Shown: positions 1 through 14,829 of the stretch, piece by piece
Numbering within the stretch: position 1 is the stretch's first letter
How the letters are laid out: each line of letters opens with the position of its first letter
Source: Portunus trituberculatus
Taxonomy: Eukaryota; Arthropoda; Malacostraca; Decapoda; Portunidae
Direction: 5' to 3'
DNA length: 64,000 nucleotides
Assembly: GCF_017591435.1 (NCBI RefSeq)
Contig: NC_059268.1
Location: 16,519,184-16,583,183, forward strand
Position numbers and translations under genes: made by a program
Notes under the pieces: model-generated
What the model saw: only the letters and a program-made list of their open reading frames with translations
Databases searched by the model: none
What the model was told of the DNA's origin: nothing

Positions 1-496
1 TCTTTGTCATACATTTTCTTCATATCATTCCTTTTACTTCAATAGATCACCATAATTTTTTCTTTATAACACTTCACCAATACATCAAGAAAAAAACATT
101 CCTTTCTCTCTCTTTAATGACGTTCCTCAGTACATAGTTTCTTGGTCACGGGCATATACCTAGTTCGAGTAGGAATTCGGGGGACAGGTGGCAGCTCTTC
201 ATATCGAGTCTGGTCAAGCATCACGTACTCGGCTGATGTGCGACAAGAATGCGCCGCCCTGCAGATCACAGAGGCTCGGAAGAAAGGTGATTGATTTTTT
301 GCTCTCTGGATTTTTGCTGCCATCCATCACCCATTATTAGAACCAGGAACCATCGCTTATCGTTTCGAGCAGTCTTGGCTTTAAGCTCGCTGGAATGTAA
401 TAAAGAAAGCAGTGGGTGATTAGCACAGGGTCAATAGGAAGCCTGGAATGAATGTCACCGTCATTGGCTGGAAAAATAGACCTCTTTGATTGTAGG
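1..496. other. No gene recognised
   Basis: Mixed-composition sequence with only short shadow frames. I see no conserved element. Confidence 0.5.
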
Positions 497-690
497 TTCC
501 ATCGTGACACAGGCTTCGATGCTGAGTAAGGTATTCATGTCAAGCATTTATTCCATCGTGACACAGATTTAGGGGACGAGTAGTGTGCTAAAGTCTTCGT
601 GTCTAGCGTTTGTTCCATCGTGACACAGACTTCGGGGCTGAGTAGTATCTAGCGTCTGTGTGCTAAGGACTTCATGTCAAGCCTTTGTTC
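497..690. repeat. Diverged tandem repeat, about 3 units of 55-75 bp
   Basis: TTCCATCGTGACACAG recurs at about 498, 551 and 613. Each copy is followed by similar GCTGAGTA / GTCAAGC segments of varying length. Confidence 0.75.
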
Positions 691-1280
691 CTTGTTTCCT
701 TCTTTTGTTTTATCTGAATGAAAAGTTCCCGTCAGAAATTGCAGAAGTGGTAGTCTTTGTAGAAGCCTAGCTCGATAAACCAGCTATTTTACTTTGCTTT
801 TTCTGCCATAGTCTGGAGAAGCACACCTCTTTCGTAGGACGGTTACGCGCAGACATATTTTCTGTCTTACTTTTTTTTTTTTTTCTAATGCGGCAGGGAA
901 ATCACACTCGTGGTAAGAGAAGCAGAGTGGTATGAGGGTCACGCGCAGACGCCGCATCGTTCGCTTTTCCTGTAAGAACGTTAATTTCCCGCCAAAGGTT
1001 GAAAAAGACCTCGTCAGTGGGTAGCGCCATGAGGGATTTCTTCTCCCCGTAGAGTTATCCTTGGCTCTTAGTGTTTATTCAGATTTCATCCTTCTTTGAA
1101 AATTTGATACCTCCCCACACGCTGTTAATATTGACGGTTAGTCTTTTTCAGATCATTGGGACACACTGTGAGGTTTTCATTCCAACTGGTGCAGGATAAG
1201 GACTTGAGACTCCAACTAATCAATTCTGCTTCCTTTGAGAATAGTCTTTTGAGAGAACGAAGAGCTTAAGAATGCGTTGC

Positions 1281-2709
<1,429 letters not shown>

Positions 2710-2720
2710 TTACATTACCA

Positions 2721-2805
2721 TTATCATTATTGTTATTATTATTAACGTTATTATAATTATTATTATTGTTATTATTATTATTATTATCATAATTATTATT
2801 ATTAC

Positions 2806-2856
<51 letters not shown>

Positions 2857-2867
2857 CATTATTATCA

Positions 2868-2920
<53 letters not shown>

Positions 2921-2945
2921 GTTATCATTGTTACTGTTATTATCA
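2721..2945. repeat. (ATT)n-like trinucleotide repeat
   Basis: About 225 bp of imperfect TTA/ATT units with scattered C and G changes. The poly-isoleucine frames over it are artefacts. Confidence 0.95.
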
Positions 2946-4264
2946 TTTCACCCTATATTTATGTATATCCATTTGTACATCTATATACATTTTATAGATC
3001 CCTTACATATATCACCCCTGTATTTCCCGCGTCCCTCTGTTTTCGCGCCACACGTTGGCGACCCCTTTTCGGTCGTGGTTGTGAAGTCACACGCACTGGG
3101 TCCACCCTGCTTCAGTCTGTATACTAATACATCCTGACTACCTACGCCTTGTTTGACCTTCCCTCAACACTGTGGACCTGTGACCCCCGCACAAACCATT
3201 ACATATTTTGATGGGAGCGGTGCAAACCATTACAGGGTTACCACAATAGAGAATAACAAGGACTTTGGATAATAGTGCATGCATCATTACCTCACGATAC
3301 CAAACGTGATTAGCTTATCATCAGTGATTGCCAGCAGAAACAAAGCTAACTGTCCCTGGAGCAGAAAGCCTCCAACAACACTATCCTCACTCAACTCTGA
3401 TTCTCTGCATTTTCACACTGGTAATAAGAGCCTATCTGTATTCCGTGTCCCCGCTTTGATCAACAGACAGCCAAAGGCAATCCCTATTACGTTTACCACG
3501 GCAAATATGACTTTGAAACCTAACGGATCATCTTCATCCAAAAGCATTCGCATTTGCATAACCTTGAACATGTGGGTAGGACGATAAAAGGGAAGTCTTT
3601 GACGAAGTAATTATGATAAGTAGCAACAGAGAAAAAGGCTGAGAGGAGAGCACACCATCTGCCTCGCTTTGAGTGTGAGACTGTTCTCAAACGCTTCTAC
3701 CTCGTAGCTCGACCACTTTTAACAAACTTTCTCAGAAGTTATAAGAGTTTCTAAAGGTTTCTTCATAATCTGGATTCTATATAATTTCAGGGAAGAAAAC
3801 ACCGTGAAAACTCAAATATCATCTTTGTGGACTTTGAAAATAGTCCTTATGAGGGCCAAAATAAGGGCGCTGGATTTCTACACGTGATATGGCGGCGGCG
3901 CGCATTGGCTGTGCTGACGCTCGCGAGAAGAAAATCGTGGATGGATAGACTGGCAGAATACAAAGAAGGGTAGCGAGGCGTAAAGAGAGAGGAGTTGGTG
4001 GAACCCTAAAAGTTTACTTGAAATGGGCCCCAAAGTGCCATAAAACACGAAGCCTGCTGGAAAGGGAAGCACCCCTTCGATTACATGAACACTTACGTAC
4101 TCGCACATATAGATGCCTTACAAAACCCCGCACCTGACACTGCTGCACTGCTCATCACCGCATTATGTACACTGCTGCTGGACTCGGTGTCATTCCATCC
4201 CCTTCTAGCAACAATAGGGAAGATATGATCCGCAACCACGGGTAGTCGTTATTGTGTGGTCTTT

Positions 4265-4265
<1 letters not shown>
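2946..4265. other. No gene recognised
   Basis: Unique-looking sequence with only short uninformative frames. Confidence 0.45.

Positions 4266-4319
<54 letters not shown>
4266..4319. repeat. (AG)n microsatellite
   Basis: About 54 bp. Confidence 0.95.
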
Positions 4320-4323
<4 letters not shown>

Positions 4324-4659
4324 CAGGAGGGAAATGGGGAGAACGTGTCAGGAATCTTGCATGCGGGTCGTACCTACTAGCATTTTTAGTAACGACCTTT
4401 CACTCTGGAGCCTCCCCTCTGTCATGCCAGGTAAATGATACACAAACACGCCCTCAGACAACAACTGAAAAGTACTAATATTTTGAAATGTTTTGTTCTC
4501 TCATTGGAACTATTTTCGCAGGCCACAGAGATGACTGGTCACATTCTCGTGGGTGATCATGACGAAACCTTCACTGGGATCATGAAGGTGTCTTTGCAAA
4601 CTTCAGTGACTTCCACTAGACAGTGTTGAAAGACGCTGTAATGTTTAAGAATGTAGGCC

Positions 4660-4815
4660 GAGGATGGACGCATTTTTACATTGAGTTTTGGGTATGATTA
4701 GACGATTCTATTTGCATTAGGAAGGATCTATGGTAGTCAAAAGATTAATGGCCGCAGTCTTTACCATTCTTATCCCCACATAAGTTTTTGAAGCTGTATA
4801 GAATCATTGAATAAA
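4660..4815 (-). mobile_element. piggyBac-like MITE, copy A (decayed)
   Basis: The inverse orientation of the core described at 20890-21091 is recognisable (GCATTAGGAAGGATCTATGG, then AGATTAATGGCC). The ends are degraded. Confidence 0.65.
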
Positions 4816-5191
4816 TACAGGGACAGTTTTCTACACTTAATACCGCTAAATTCCACGTCAAGTTAGAGAAGTGGTGGGTGGGGCGCCCTACTATCACGTC
4901 AACCTACTGCTGAGTCATGTATACAGGTTGTGTGGCAAAAGAAAAGGCAAGGAGGAGGGGGGCTGGATATCAACTTTCATCTGTGAGTCTCTCTCAGCCG
5001 GGGTTCGGCGGTGGGTTTGGGTTTGGGCTAGTGGGGGTGGGAGGGCGGATGGCATCCGATGGAGGTAGTGAAGGGGTCAAAGATTGCATGTTTTTCCTCT
5101 CTTCCTGGATACGGTAGTTCACCATGACGTAACTACTGAGAGACACGAATATTTTCTTGCTCTTACGACGTACCTTCTTCCTTTGGAAAAA

Positions 5192-5560
5192 CAACTTCAC
5201 ATAATAATCTTCTCAGTATTTCTCTAACACTCTTGCTAAAAGTCTAGAAAACGAGTCTTACCTCTTTATCTTCTTAAGTTTGGCTTTTTAAGAGACGAGT
5301 ACGATAGAAAAGATTACCAAAAACCATCTTTACATGATGATCCTCTCAGTATTTCTCCCATATTCTTGCTGAAAATCTAGAAAATGAATCTTTGTCCTCT
5401 TATGTTTGGCCTTTTGAGAGGTGAGTATGACAGTAAAAATGAGAAAAAAAATTTACTTGATAATGCTCTTAACATTTCTCTCATAGCGTTCAGTCTTGTT
5501 CGGAAGTCTAGAGAGTTTCGTATTATTTGGCTTTTATTCAAGATAGTCCTTTAGAGAGGC
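5192..5560. repeat. Diverged tandem repeat, 3 units of about 120-138 bp
   Basis: Units start at about 5192, 5330 and 5451, each with TTnACnTGATnAT followed by CAGTATTTCTC-like sequence, GTCTAGA and TTTGGCTTTT. The third unit is the most diverged. Confidence 0.7.
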
Positions 5561-6228
5561 ATAATGCAGGTCTCAGCTATATACTCGTATAAGCTGAGGA
5601 GTGACAGCAAGTGACTCCGACAGTGAAGAAAATGTACATTGGGTTAACCTATGCTTGATTTGCACGGTAGATTCGTTTCCTTTCTCGACGTGCAATGGTA
5701 GATGGCGCGAGACAAAGAAAATGGGGAGTAATATTCATTCCCTGTGCACTTGAGATTCTTCCTTTTGTCAAATCTTTATTCCTATTGTATCCTGAGTAAT
5801 AGAAATTCCGTAAGGCTTTTCTCTTCTAGATTGCGTATAAATTTCCGCCTTTTCGGGATCCAGTTTGCGTGCTTTCCCTCGTAATTAAGGAGACAAGCAA
5901 GGTCCGGGGCCGGTGGTGGTGGCGGCGGCTGCAGGGTACAAACAAGATACGAGAGAATGTATATTTTGATTTGATATATCATACAAATAACATTCATTCA
6001 TTTTTGTGCCATCTACGGCCATTTACAATTGTCTATCTACCACTTCATCTACCTCTCCCGTCACTTTATCTATCAGCCACCAATAGTGAAATGCAGCAGA
6101 TCAGGTCACAGATCCCGGAGCTCAGGAAGGTCACATTGGTATGATAATGAATGTACGTGGAAGCCAGATGTGTTAGGAATGGGCGAATCGGAGACATGTG
6201 ATGTAGAGACGAGATTCATTGGGACGAG

Positions 6229-6232
<4 letters not shown>

Positions 6233-6264
<32 letters not shown>

Positions 6265-6273
6265 TGTGTGTGT
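6233..6273. repeat. (AG)n-(TG)n compound microsatellite
   Basis: About 30 bp of AG followed by about 12 bp of TG. Confidence 0.9.
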
Positions 6274-6371
6274 GGGGCTGAGAGGGAAGTGGGGAAGAGA
6301 ATAATTGGTTACAGATTAAACTGGACTTGAGAATATTTAAATGATGTGTCAACGGGCCGACACTTTCTTTT

Positions 6372-6374
<3 letters not shown>

Positions 6375-6422
<48 letters not shown>
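6375..6422. repeat. (AG)n microsatellite
   Basis: About 48 bp. The 6423-7127 stretch after it has two poly(T) tracts (6787-6798 and 6823-6839) and no recognised gene. Confidence 0.95.
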
Positions 6423-6424
<2 letters not shown>

Positions 6425-7127
6425 TGAAGAAGCAATAATAAAAGTTTGAGAGTTGAAGAAGCAATCGCAGGTAAGGAAGGAAAACAACAGGAACTGAGGA
6501 AGGAACATTTTAAAACTAGAGTATCAGCGAATTATTGTTCTTAGCAGAGCGGCACGAACTGGAGCAGATAGAGGTGTACAGGAGCCACATAGCGTGCCAG
6601 TATAGCTTACTTATCTATCTGTCTTTCCTTTGTCATCCCTAATTGTGTGAAAAAGATAAAATGGCGGGTCCTGTAATGGCTGTTTGAAGTCGCTCGTTAG
6701 GACAAGCTGGAGGTTTGCCCAGGCGTGGTGAGGACACTCCTAAACACTCACGAGAAGCTCTTTTTCTCTTATTTTTTTACGTGATTTTTTTTTTTTTATC
6801 ACCCACACTTTTTCCTTAATCTTTTTTTTTTTTTTTTTTAGATGACAAATGGTCTTCCCTTCTGAGTGTCGGACGTCAGGTAAGCAAAAATCACCGGCAG
6901 CTTCCAAAGTCAAGACGAGCGTAACAGGTAAGCAGGGCAGTGGTGTTGGTAGTAAACAGTGCAGGGTTTTGGTGCTGAATCTTGCTGTTCTTTAAGCTAT
7001 GTAAGTAATGTGTATATCTTGACAAATATATAGTGTGGGTGTTAGGGAAACTCAAGCTTCTGCATCTTCGTGTTTCCCTACCACCCACTCTACATATCAT
7101 ATAAACTTACCATATAGTCTGCTTACT

Positions 7128-7340
7128 TTAATCCCTTCAGTACTATGACTCCTTTTCATATTCATTCTGCTTTTATCTGGTGAATTTGTACAGCTTCAGA
7201 AACTTATTTGGGGGATTAAAATAGTAAAGACTGTGGCCATTAATCTTCTGAACTCCATAGACCCTTCCTAATGTCAATAAAATGGTCTAATCGTACACAA
7301 ATCTCAAGGTAAAAATGTGTCTCAGTGTTAAAGAAGTTAA
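7128..7340 (+). mobile_element. piggyBac-like MITE, copy B
   Basis: 213 bp bounded by TTAA on both sides (7128-7131 and 7337-7340), with the family core including the TAATGTCAATAAAATGGTC segment. Confidence 0.85.
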
Positions 7341-7639
7341 TGTCCCTTTACACGTCTTCCCAGGACAACAAAAAAATAAAAATTGCTACCGTGTTTAACT
7401 ATTAACCTGCGAGTCCTGTCTGGGACAATGGGAGCACATTTCACGCAGCTGTTTTTCCTACCCTTGGCTTAGTCGATAATTATTTACCTAGGAAACCATG
7501 AGAAGATAAACTGGAGCACGTTATGTCACGGTGGCTCTGTTGCCAGGAGTGAGGATCTCACCCACCACAAGCTTAAAGGTCAGTTAGACGGAGATAAGCG
7601 CAAAGGCTGTACTCTGTCCTATCTAGGGATTTTATTTCA

Positions 7640-7870
7640 TATCATAGCCTATAGCATCTGTAGGTCTACTTGAAGAATATGGGAAGCTCTGTCCAGCTTC
7701 CACCCATTAGCGGCGCAGGCAATTTCATTTATAGTAGTACCCAGATTAGGAACCATATCACCACCCAAGCGCATCTTTGGTGTAAGGCAATCACCCCTTC
7801 ACTTAGAACCTGGATGTCATGGTGATATGTAGGTAACTTAAAACAACTCGACAAATGACAAAGTTTCAAG
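7640..7870 (-). mobile_element. tRNA-derived SINE family 1, truncated copy
   Basis: The minus strand matches the body of the SINE at 20548-20880, including the ATAGGC, GCTTCC and GGTGATATG segments. The tRNA-like head is missing. Confidence 0.75.
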
Positions 7871-8042
7871 GACTATTTAAAAAGACCTTAGTAATTGTTT
7901 GCCGGATTTCCGAACTTATTCTTGTCTTTAATTGGGTTGTCTTCTCGTTAAGCTATCATTAGCATCAAACAAACACCTTTAGAAAATCCTTGACTTTCAC
8001 TAAAGCCTTTCACTGTTTGTCGAATTGAGGCGATGAAACGTT

Positions 8043-8183
8043 TTAACCATACAGTAGTGGGACACATTTTTGCCTCGAGATTTATATACGATTAGACCAT
8101 TTTATTGACATTAGGAAGGCTCTATGGAGATCAGAAGATTAATGGTCACAGTCTTCACTATTTCAATCCCCACATGAGTTCCA
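8043..8183 (-). mobile_element. piggyBac-like MITE, copy C (truncated)
   Basis: Starts at TTAA (8043-8046) and keeps the core. It stops short, just before copy D begins at 8186. Confidence 0.75.
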
Positions 8184-8185
8184 GA

Positions 8186-8401
8186 TTAACCCCTTCAGTT
8201 CGGGGACACATTTTTACCTTGAGATTTATATACGAATAGACCATTTTATTAACATTAGGAAGGGTCTATGGAGGTCAGAAGATTAATGACCACAGCCTTC
8301 ACTAATTTAATCCCTCTCATAAGTTTCCAAAGCTGTATAGAATCACCAAATAGTTAAAACAGAATGAATATGGAAACGCGTAATGGTGCTGAAGGTGTTA
8401 A
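8186..8401 (-). mobile_element. piggyBac-like MITE, copy D
   Basis: 216 bp with TTAA at both ends (8186-8189 and 8398-8401). The end sequences CCCCTTCAG and CTGAAGG are inverted. It adjoins copy C. Confidence 0.85.
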
Positions 8402-8681
8402 TGATATGAGAGATGTGTATACCATTACCATCCCATTATTGTCCTTGAATTCCTGCTTACGCAATTCATAACCTCTATTAAATCACCTTCTATTAATTTT
8501 CCAGCACCTATAGTAACGCTGCACTGAACACCTTTCATTGTCAGTACACCCTCAAAATTATTACGTATTTCATTTTCTATCTGTAGCATTCGGACGTAAC
8601 AAGATCCCTCGGAAGCACACACCATTTTCTATTCACCAACTTACTTTTGATGTTTTATGTAATTCTTTCATCCTATATGTT

Positions 8682-8682
<1 letters not shown>

Positions 8683-8731
<49 letters not shown>
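8683..8731. repeat. (CT)n microsatellite
   Basis: About 49 bp. Confidence 0.95.
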
Positions 8732-8736
<5 letters not shown>

Positions 8737-8864
8737 ATTAGATATTAGACATTTATCTGTAGAGGAAATTACTGTAATCCTTTAGTGGACAAATTAATGT
8801 TGTCACTGAACATGAAAATAATTAAAATGTCTGCTCTTATGCTAAACACGGAACAATGACTTTT

Positions 8865-8868
<4 letters not shown>

Positions 8869-8916
<48 letters not shown>
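8869..8916. repeat. (CT)n microsatellite
   Basis: About 48 bp. Confidence 0.95.
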
Positions 8917-8918
<2 letters not shown>

Positions 8919-9045
8919 GTAGGAAGTGCGGCAGAGTAGTTTTCCTCTTCACCTCTTAAGACTCTTTTATTCAAGCGCCCAGTAACGTTTAGTCTTCATG
9001 CTGACCCACTCACCATCTTCTGCATCAAACCCGCGCCTCCTAATG

Positions 9046-9050
<5 letters not shown>

Positions 9051-9110
<60 letters not shown>
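9051..9110. repeat. (CT)n microsatellite
   Basis: About 60 bp. Imperfect (CA)n sequence follows at about 9522-9574. Confidence 0.95.
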
Positions 9111-9112
<2 letters not shown>

Positions 9113-9847
9113 CTCTGTAAAAGTGTAAATTATTAAATACGTTTACACATTTATTCAAAAAGAGTAGGGTAGCTTTCAAGATCATTACTACTACATACGA
9201 CGACCAACTTACTGTCGTGAAAGAACAGACTATGGTATACTCGCCACATGCAGAGCCCTTGTCACGTTTCTCCTCGGGACTTTCCTCTAACTCTTTGCCT
9301 TCCCCTCAATCTCACGAGTTTTTTTGTTCCTTCTTTCCTTTTATCCAATCACTCAGTCTTTTCTTCAGTCGTTTTCTCTTCCCCATTTTCAGATTCCTCT
9401 CGTGTCCTATTTTCAATCGTCTTTTTTCGTGCTTCCTATTGCCAATTAGCTTTTCTTTCCTTTTAATATATTTTTGCTCTCACGCATCCATGCACGCACC
9501 CACGCACGCGCACAAGCAAGCACACACACACACATACACGCGCACGCACAATACACACACACACACACACACATATGACTCAAAACTATTTCAAAACTCT
9601 TCCTTCGCGCCACTTCTGGACATTATTCCCGTGAGATGATCGAGCTGCTTCGCATGATTTGCAGTCCACTTGACGTTCATCCCTTTGATTCGAGTATGAT
9701 ATGTTTTATGGTGGAGAAAAATGCCTGACGGATATAAAATGGCGCTTCCATGTAATTGACATCGAGAAGACAGATGAGACGTTCGCTTCCAATCTTCGTC
9801 TCCAGCACAATACGAGTATAATGTGCGTGCGGGTGTGCATACTGTAG

Positions 9848-9849
<2 letters not shown>

Positions 9850-9911
<62 letters not shown>

Positions 9912-9931
9912 AGAGAGAGAGAGAGAGAGAG
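9850..9931. repeat. (TG)n-(AG)n compound microsatellite
   Basis: About 58 bp of TG, then a short (AG)n. Confidence 0.95.
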
Positions 9932-10138
9932 TTGATATATATGCTACTTAAGTTGGTGCCTTTTCGAAACTCAATATTAGGTAACGAAAAAAAGGGAGAA
10001 ATTTCCAGATTTATTAAACATTAAACCATCAACTCCACAAAAAAAAAAAAAAATTAAATATGATTTTTCCCCTTGGTTTTATTATATGAGAGTTTGATGT
10101 TTGATTTCTTCCCGGAGGATCAATGAATTCTCCAAAGG

Positions 10139-10142
10139 TACA

Positions 10143-10171
<29 letters not shown>
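10139..10171. repeat. (CATA)n microsatellite
   Basis: About eight CATA units. Confidence 0.9.
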
Positions 10172-10174
<3 letters not shown>

Positions 10175-11758
10175 CGAAATATTTGTCCCTGACTTTTGAC
10201 TAAATCTATATCACTCTTTAAAGGAACTGGCATTTCAAGAGGACCTTTTTTTTTATCCTTTGTTTCCCTTGGCTGGTTTTCCATCTTGCATAAAAACAAA
10301 ATAGAGATGAATCGTACATAAACAGGAGAATACATAACCAGACATACAGACAAATAGACAGACAGATAGATAGATACACCAGCTGCACATTATTGGAGAG
10401 CAGGAGCGTACATTATGGAAGGAAAAACGAATCTTTTAAACATGTGGATGAGACAAGACACTTTACAAAAGAAGCGTGAAATAGACGGTCGGGCTACAGG
10501 GACGAATGAAGGACGTACCTGGAAACCTTTACCCTGCAACAATGGCATTCTGAGCCACTTCTGCCAGCACCTCGAGTATTTTCAATAAGCTGTAGCTGAA
10601 GTAGCAACGGTTTTTAAGGCTATTGTTATGTAATCATGTAAAAAACACACGAAAATCCAGTAAATCACCTCTATGGCCTTGGAAAATAGCGTTGGTGAGA
10701 GAGGGGAACGTTTCTAAGTACGGGCCACAATCCTGGAAGCCGCTGCTGTTGATGATGATAATGGTGGTGATGATACGGAAGGGAGCGAGACTCATAGTGA
10801 TGACCCAGATGTCTTTGTGGTGTTAAGCGGACTGTGGTGACAAATCGCCAGGCCTCCCATGGGTCCGATTTGAGAGAGTGCAGGGGAGGGAAGGAAGGGA
10901 AGGTCTCTCTGCTCTCCAGCCCGACTCTCCTACGCTCTTTGCCACCAAGACCTTGCGTACATAACGTAGCTGTGCAGCAGTGATAAAACTTGGGAATTGT
11001 TTAATGAAATTTCTTATAAAACTATTTTATGAAACAAACAATAGTAAAAAAAAAAAAAAAAGTGTACGAGATAGAGCTGAATTCATTTGAAAATATTATG
11101 CGTGCTCTTCAGCTACATTTATGTACGTTTTGAAAGGACTTCATTCTTTCTTTGTGTATCAAAGAGACTACCCAAGTGTACAAACAAATAAAATAATATA
11201 ACGGATTTTTTTCTCAACTTACTTTCAGAAATATGTGGAAAAATTATTAGGAAAAAGGAACTGACTGGTTAATTCAGTTTCGTAAATGTTTTGATATTCG
11301 TATTTTCAAACAGTTGTTGTCGTAGGAAGGAGGAAAACAAGAGAAGCAGGTAAAGATTCCATAATTTCTCTGCAAAGAAAATGAAGGAGTTAATGTACTT
11401 TTACCAAACTGGCAGTAAAGAGATTAGTGTCCTGGCAACGCACCAAAAATGTTTATAAGATTTCTCCAGACTACCAAGTAAACTTCTGGCAGCATTTGTG
11501 AATCAATGTGACTCTCGAACAGTACTTGGCTGTCTGGAACATCTTTCTTTTGAACCCTCTCCGTATCACTTGCAGCTGTCACCCCAGCAACGTCGTCAGC
11601 CTCAAGTGGCGGGGACAGAAGCCCAGAAAGCATCGAAAACTCAGCTATTTCCGCTAAGTCACAGAGGATTGTCAACTTTTGAGAAGCTTTACTGGCGAAG
11701 GAGAAAAGTTCCCTTCATCCTTTCACGCTCACACTTATTCCTTTCCTCCTCCCATCAC

Positions 11759-11764
<6 letters not shown>
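10172..11764. other. No gene recognised
   Basis: Contains an 83-codon minus-strand frame (11424-11675) of unclear meaning and a GC-richer patch at about 10840-10980. I recognise no domain. Confidence 0.4.

Positions 11765-11803
<39 letters not shown>
11765..11803. repeat. (AG)n microsatellite
   Basis: About 39 bp. Confidence 0.95.
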
Positions 11804-11805
<2 letters not shown>

Positions 11806-12290
11806 CTTTCCCTCCACTCTGAACGGTTTGTCACAAAAAATCTCCTGACTCTTCTCTTAAATACCTGAACCGGAAAAATGACGGCAAATGTCCTTTAATT
11901 TTTTCTTTCTCTTACTATTATTTGCTTTCACTCGTTGACAGTCGCTCGCTTCCATTTTTTTTTTCACCGTGACTTTCTTCTCAGCGCATTTTCATTCAAT
12001 CTTTTTCATCCATTTTCATCCGTTTTTGGCTGATTTACTTCTCTTTTATCTCTGCCAATTATTTATTCATTTCAGGGGCTGTATATATCATCATAGTTTA
12101 AATACATCAAATAACAGAGCTCTTAGATAACAAAGGATATCTGAAAGTATATCTCTTCTTTATTTCTCCATCTCTATCGCTTTGTATAGAGCTATAGATA
12201 ACAAGGGATATCTGAGAGCACATATCTTCTTTCTCATATCTATCGTTTTGTATCACCATGTAGGCTTTCTAGTATCTATTGCATCATCTA

Positions 12291-12505
12291 TTAGCACCTT
12301 CAGTACCATGACGGGTTTCCATATTCATTCTGGTTACTATTTGGTGATTTTATACAGCTTCAGAAACTCATGTGAGGGATTAAAATAGTGAAGACTCTGG
12401 CCATTAATCTTCTGACCTCCATAGATTCTTCCTAATGCCAATGAAATGGTCTAATCGTACACAAATATCAAGGTAAAAAAAGTGTCCCAGTATTGAAGGG
12501 GCTAA
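12291..12505 (+). mobile_element. piggyBac-like MITE, copy E
   Basis: 215 bp. The ends are TTAG and CTAA, one base away from TTAA on each side. The core is well conserved. Confidence 0.8.
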
Positions 12506-13120
12506 CACATCCAACATTGGTGCGTATACAGAAACAATTTGCTCTCTCACCACGACTATTTTCCAAGGCCACAGAGATGACTAGTGGGATTTTCAAGAGT
12601 GTTTTTACAGTTAATAGTATAGAAATTTTGTCAATCTGTCTTTAGAAACATAAAAACACCTTAAAAGAATCGTGTAAACTTAAATAAAGCCTTTTTAAAA
12701 TGGAGGTGAAGCGCAGAAGTGTTTGAGAATACAAGTCATTGTAAGAAACTGTAGGAATATTTTATACAAGGACTGCCTCGTGTACACCTGCCAAGGACAA
12801 AATTGTGGTATATTAGTGAAAACGGGAGTGGAAAGAATCTTAATATTTTGCTTTAATAATGAAAATTTGAATAGGCAACCCAACATGTTCCTTTGATAAT
12901 GAACCAGCCTTGGGTGGCAGCCAACTGCTCTCCTCTGCCCTTTCCCGCCCTCTCCCTCTCCCCTCCGTAAGTCTCCCTTCAAAGCCACGAGCGTATCTTT
13001 TTTTCTTTTTTTTTTTACCAATTTTTTTTCTTTTGCCTCACCTGTTTTTTTTTTTTTTTTTTTTTTTTGAGGACATTAAGTGATGTTCAATAAGGATAGA
13101 TCCTTTCCATGAGTTCCAGT

Positions 13121-13308
<188 letters not shown>

Positions 13309-13660
13309 GACATACATAACGTGAGCTATGATTGGTGGAGCTCGTGTCGTTTTTTGCTCCTCACAAGCCGTCGACAGCCTTACGATATCCTTTGAACGCG
13401 GCAGATCTCTAAGGCAGGTTTATTATACTTAACGATGTCATAAGTCCGTTACGACAGCCCTTGATCATTATGCCGAAATATGATCGCTTTAGGAGAAATC
13501 TGGACGCGAGAGTATACCGCCACAGCTGCAGCCTTGATGATGCATGTCTCGAAGTTGGTGAGTTTAATAACTTTTGTAGCCCCCTAAATTCCTCGCCTGA
13601 CTCGCCTCCTTCGCTTTTGGTGGATGTTGATATTTGGGTCATGAAGCGGGCAACTTCTCA

Positions 13661-13690
13661 ATAACAACAACAACAACAACAACAACAACA
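13661..13690. repeat. (CAA)n, followed by CAG-like units
   Basis: About 30 bp of CAA/AAC, then several CAG/TAG units. Flanking 13305-14161 shows no recognised gene. Confidence 0.9.
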
Positions 13691-14159
13691 GCAGCAGTAG
13701 CAGCAGCACAACAATAGCAAATCAATATCCTAGGCTTCATAGACTACGCAAATTTGATAGTGTATAATATTTGGGAACTCACGAGTGTATGTTTTTCCGA
13801 CTGGTTAGCTAAATCCGGGGTTGTATATTCCATAGGAAGCTTTAGTAGGATTTGATAATGAGTGTGAACCGTTTACACCGCCATTCCCGCTGCTAAAATA
13901 GGGACAAAATGAAACCTATTAAGCGGTGGGAGGGAGTTTACTAGTGTGTTTCATCCACCAGAGAGAATAAATGGAAATAAAAACGAGGGAAGAAAAAGAA
14001 GAAAAGGAAAGGAAAAAGGAGGAAAGAGGGAGGGAAAGTTAATTGTGTTTCATCATATACACGCCTCTACAATAAAACTTATGTCTCTTGTGGTCTATAC
14101 ATGACACTCCTAGATGACGAAGGCTGTTGTTTTCCCATCACTACCACCATCACCAGTCC

Positions 14160-14161
<2 letters not shown>

Positions 14162-14205
<44 letters not shown>
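14162..14205. repeat. (CT)n microsatellite
   Basis: About 44 bp. Confidence 0.95.
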
Positions 14206-14209
<4 letters not shown>

Positions 14210-14436
14210 ATAAATTTTGATGCGCTTTTTAATGAATTTGTCAACTTCTCTCACAAATCATCTGTTTCTCTACCCATTTCGAGAGCTCATGATTTACGAT
14301 AACAATAAATAATTCATTATTGTAAGATACTTCAAAACTTCATCAGTAATATATCAATTCGTTCCCATAATTAGATGACAAAGAGACGTTAATGAAGTAG
14401 TGATGGAGTGTGGAAAGGAAACCACATCATATTCTA

Positions 14437-14440
<4 letters not shown>

Positions 14441-14494
<54 letters not shown>
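14441..14494. repeat. (CT)n microsatellite
   Basis: About 54 bp. Confidence 0.95.
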
Positions 14495-14498
<4 letters not shown>

Positions 14499-14829
14499 AT
14501 GACGTAAATAAGTCTAATTTTGCCCAATCTAACCTTGAATACCCTCCGAGATTCATTCCTTTTTGCCAGCTGTATTTACGGCCGCTCGCACTGAAAACAT
14601 GGTTACTAAAAGAAATAAGAAAAATATTATCAAGTGATTTTTAGAACTCGCATGAGATTCAAAACACTCGAAATAAAAGGCTGTAATAAATGAATACACA
14701 AGATAACTTCCTGCATTCCTATAGATGAATACCAAAGTGAGATGCGGGTAAGATTTTGCCATTTCTGGTTCTCTTTCCTAACAAGAAAACTCGGACTTTA
14801 ATACTAGGGGCCACTCTAATATTCGTACA

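Noticed and set aside
11424..11675. 83-codon minus-strand frame as a gene
   Set aside because: It looks mildly protein-like but has no recognisable domain, splice context or homologue I can name.
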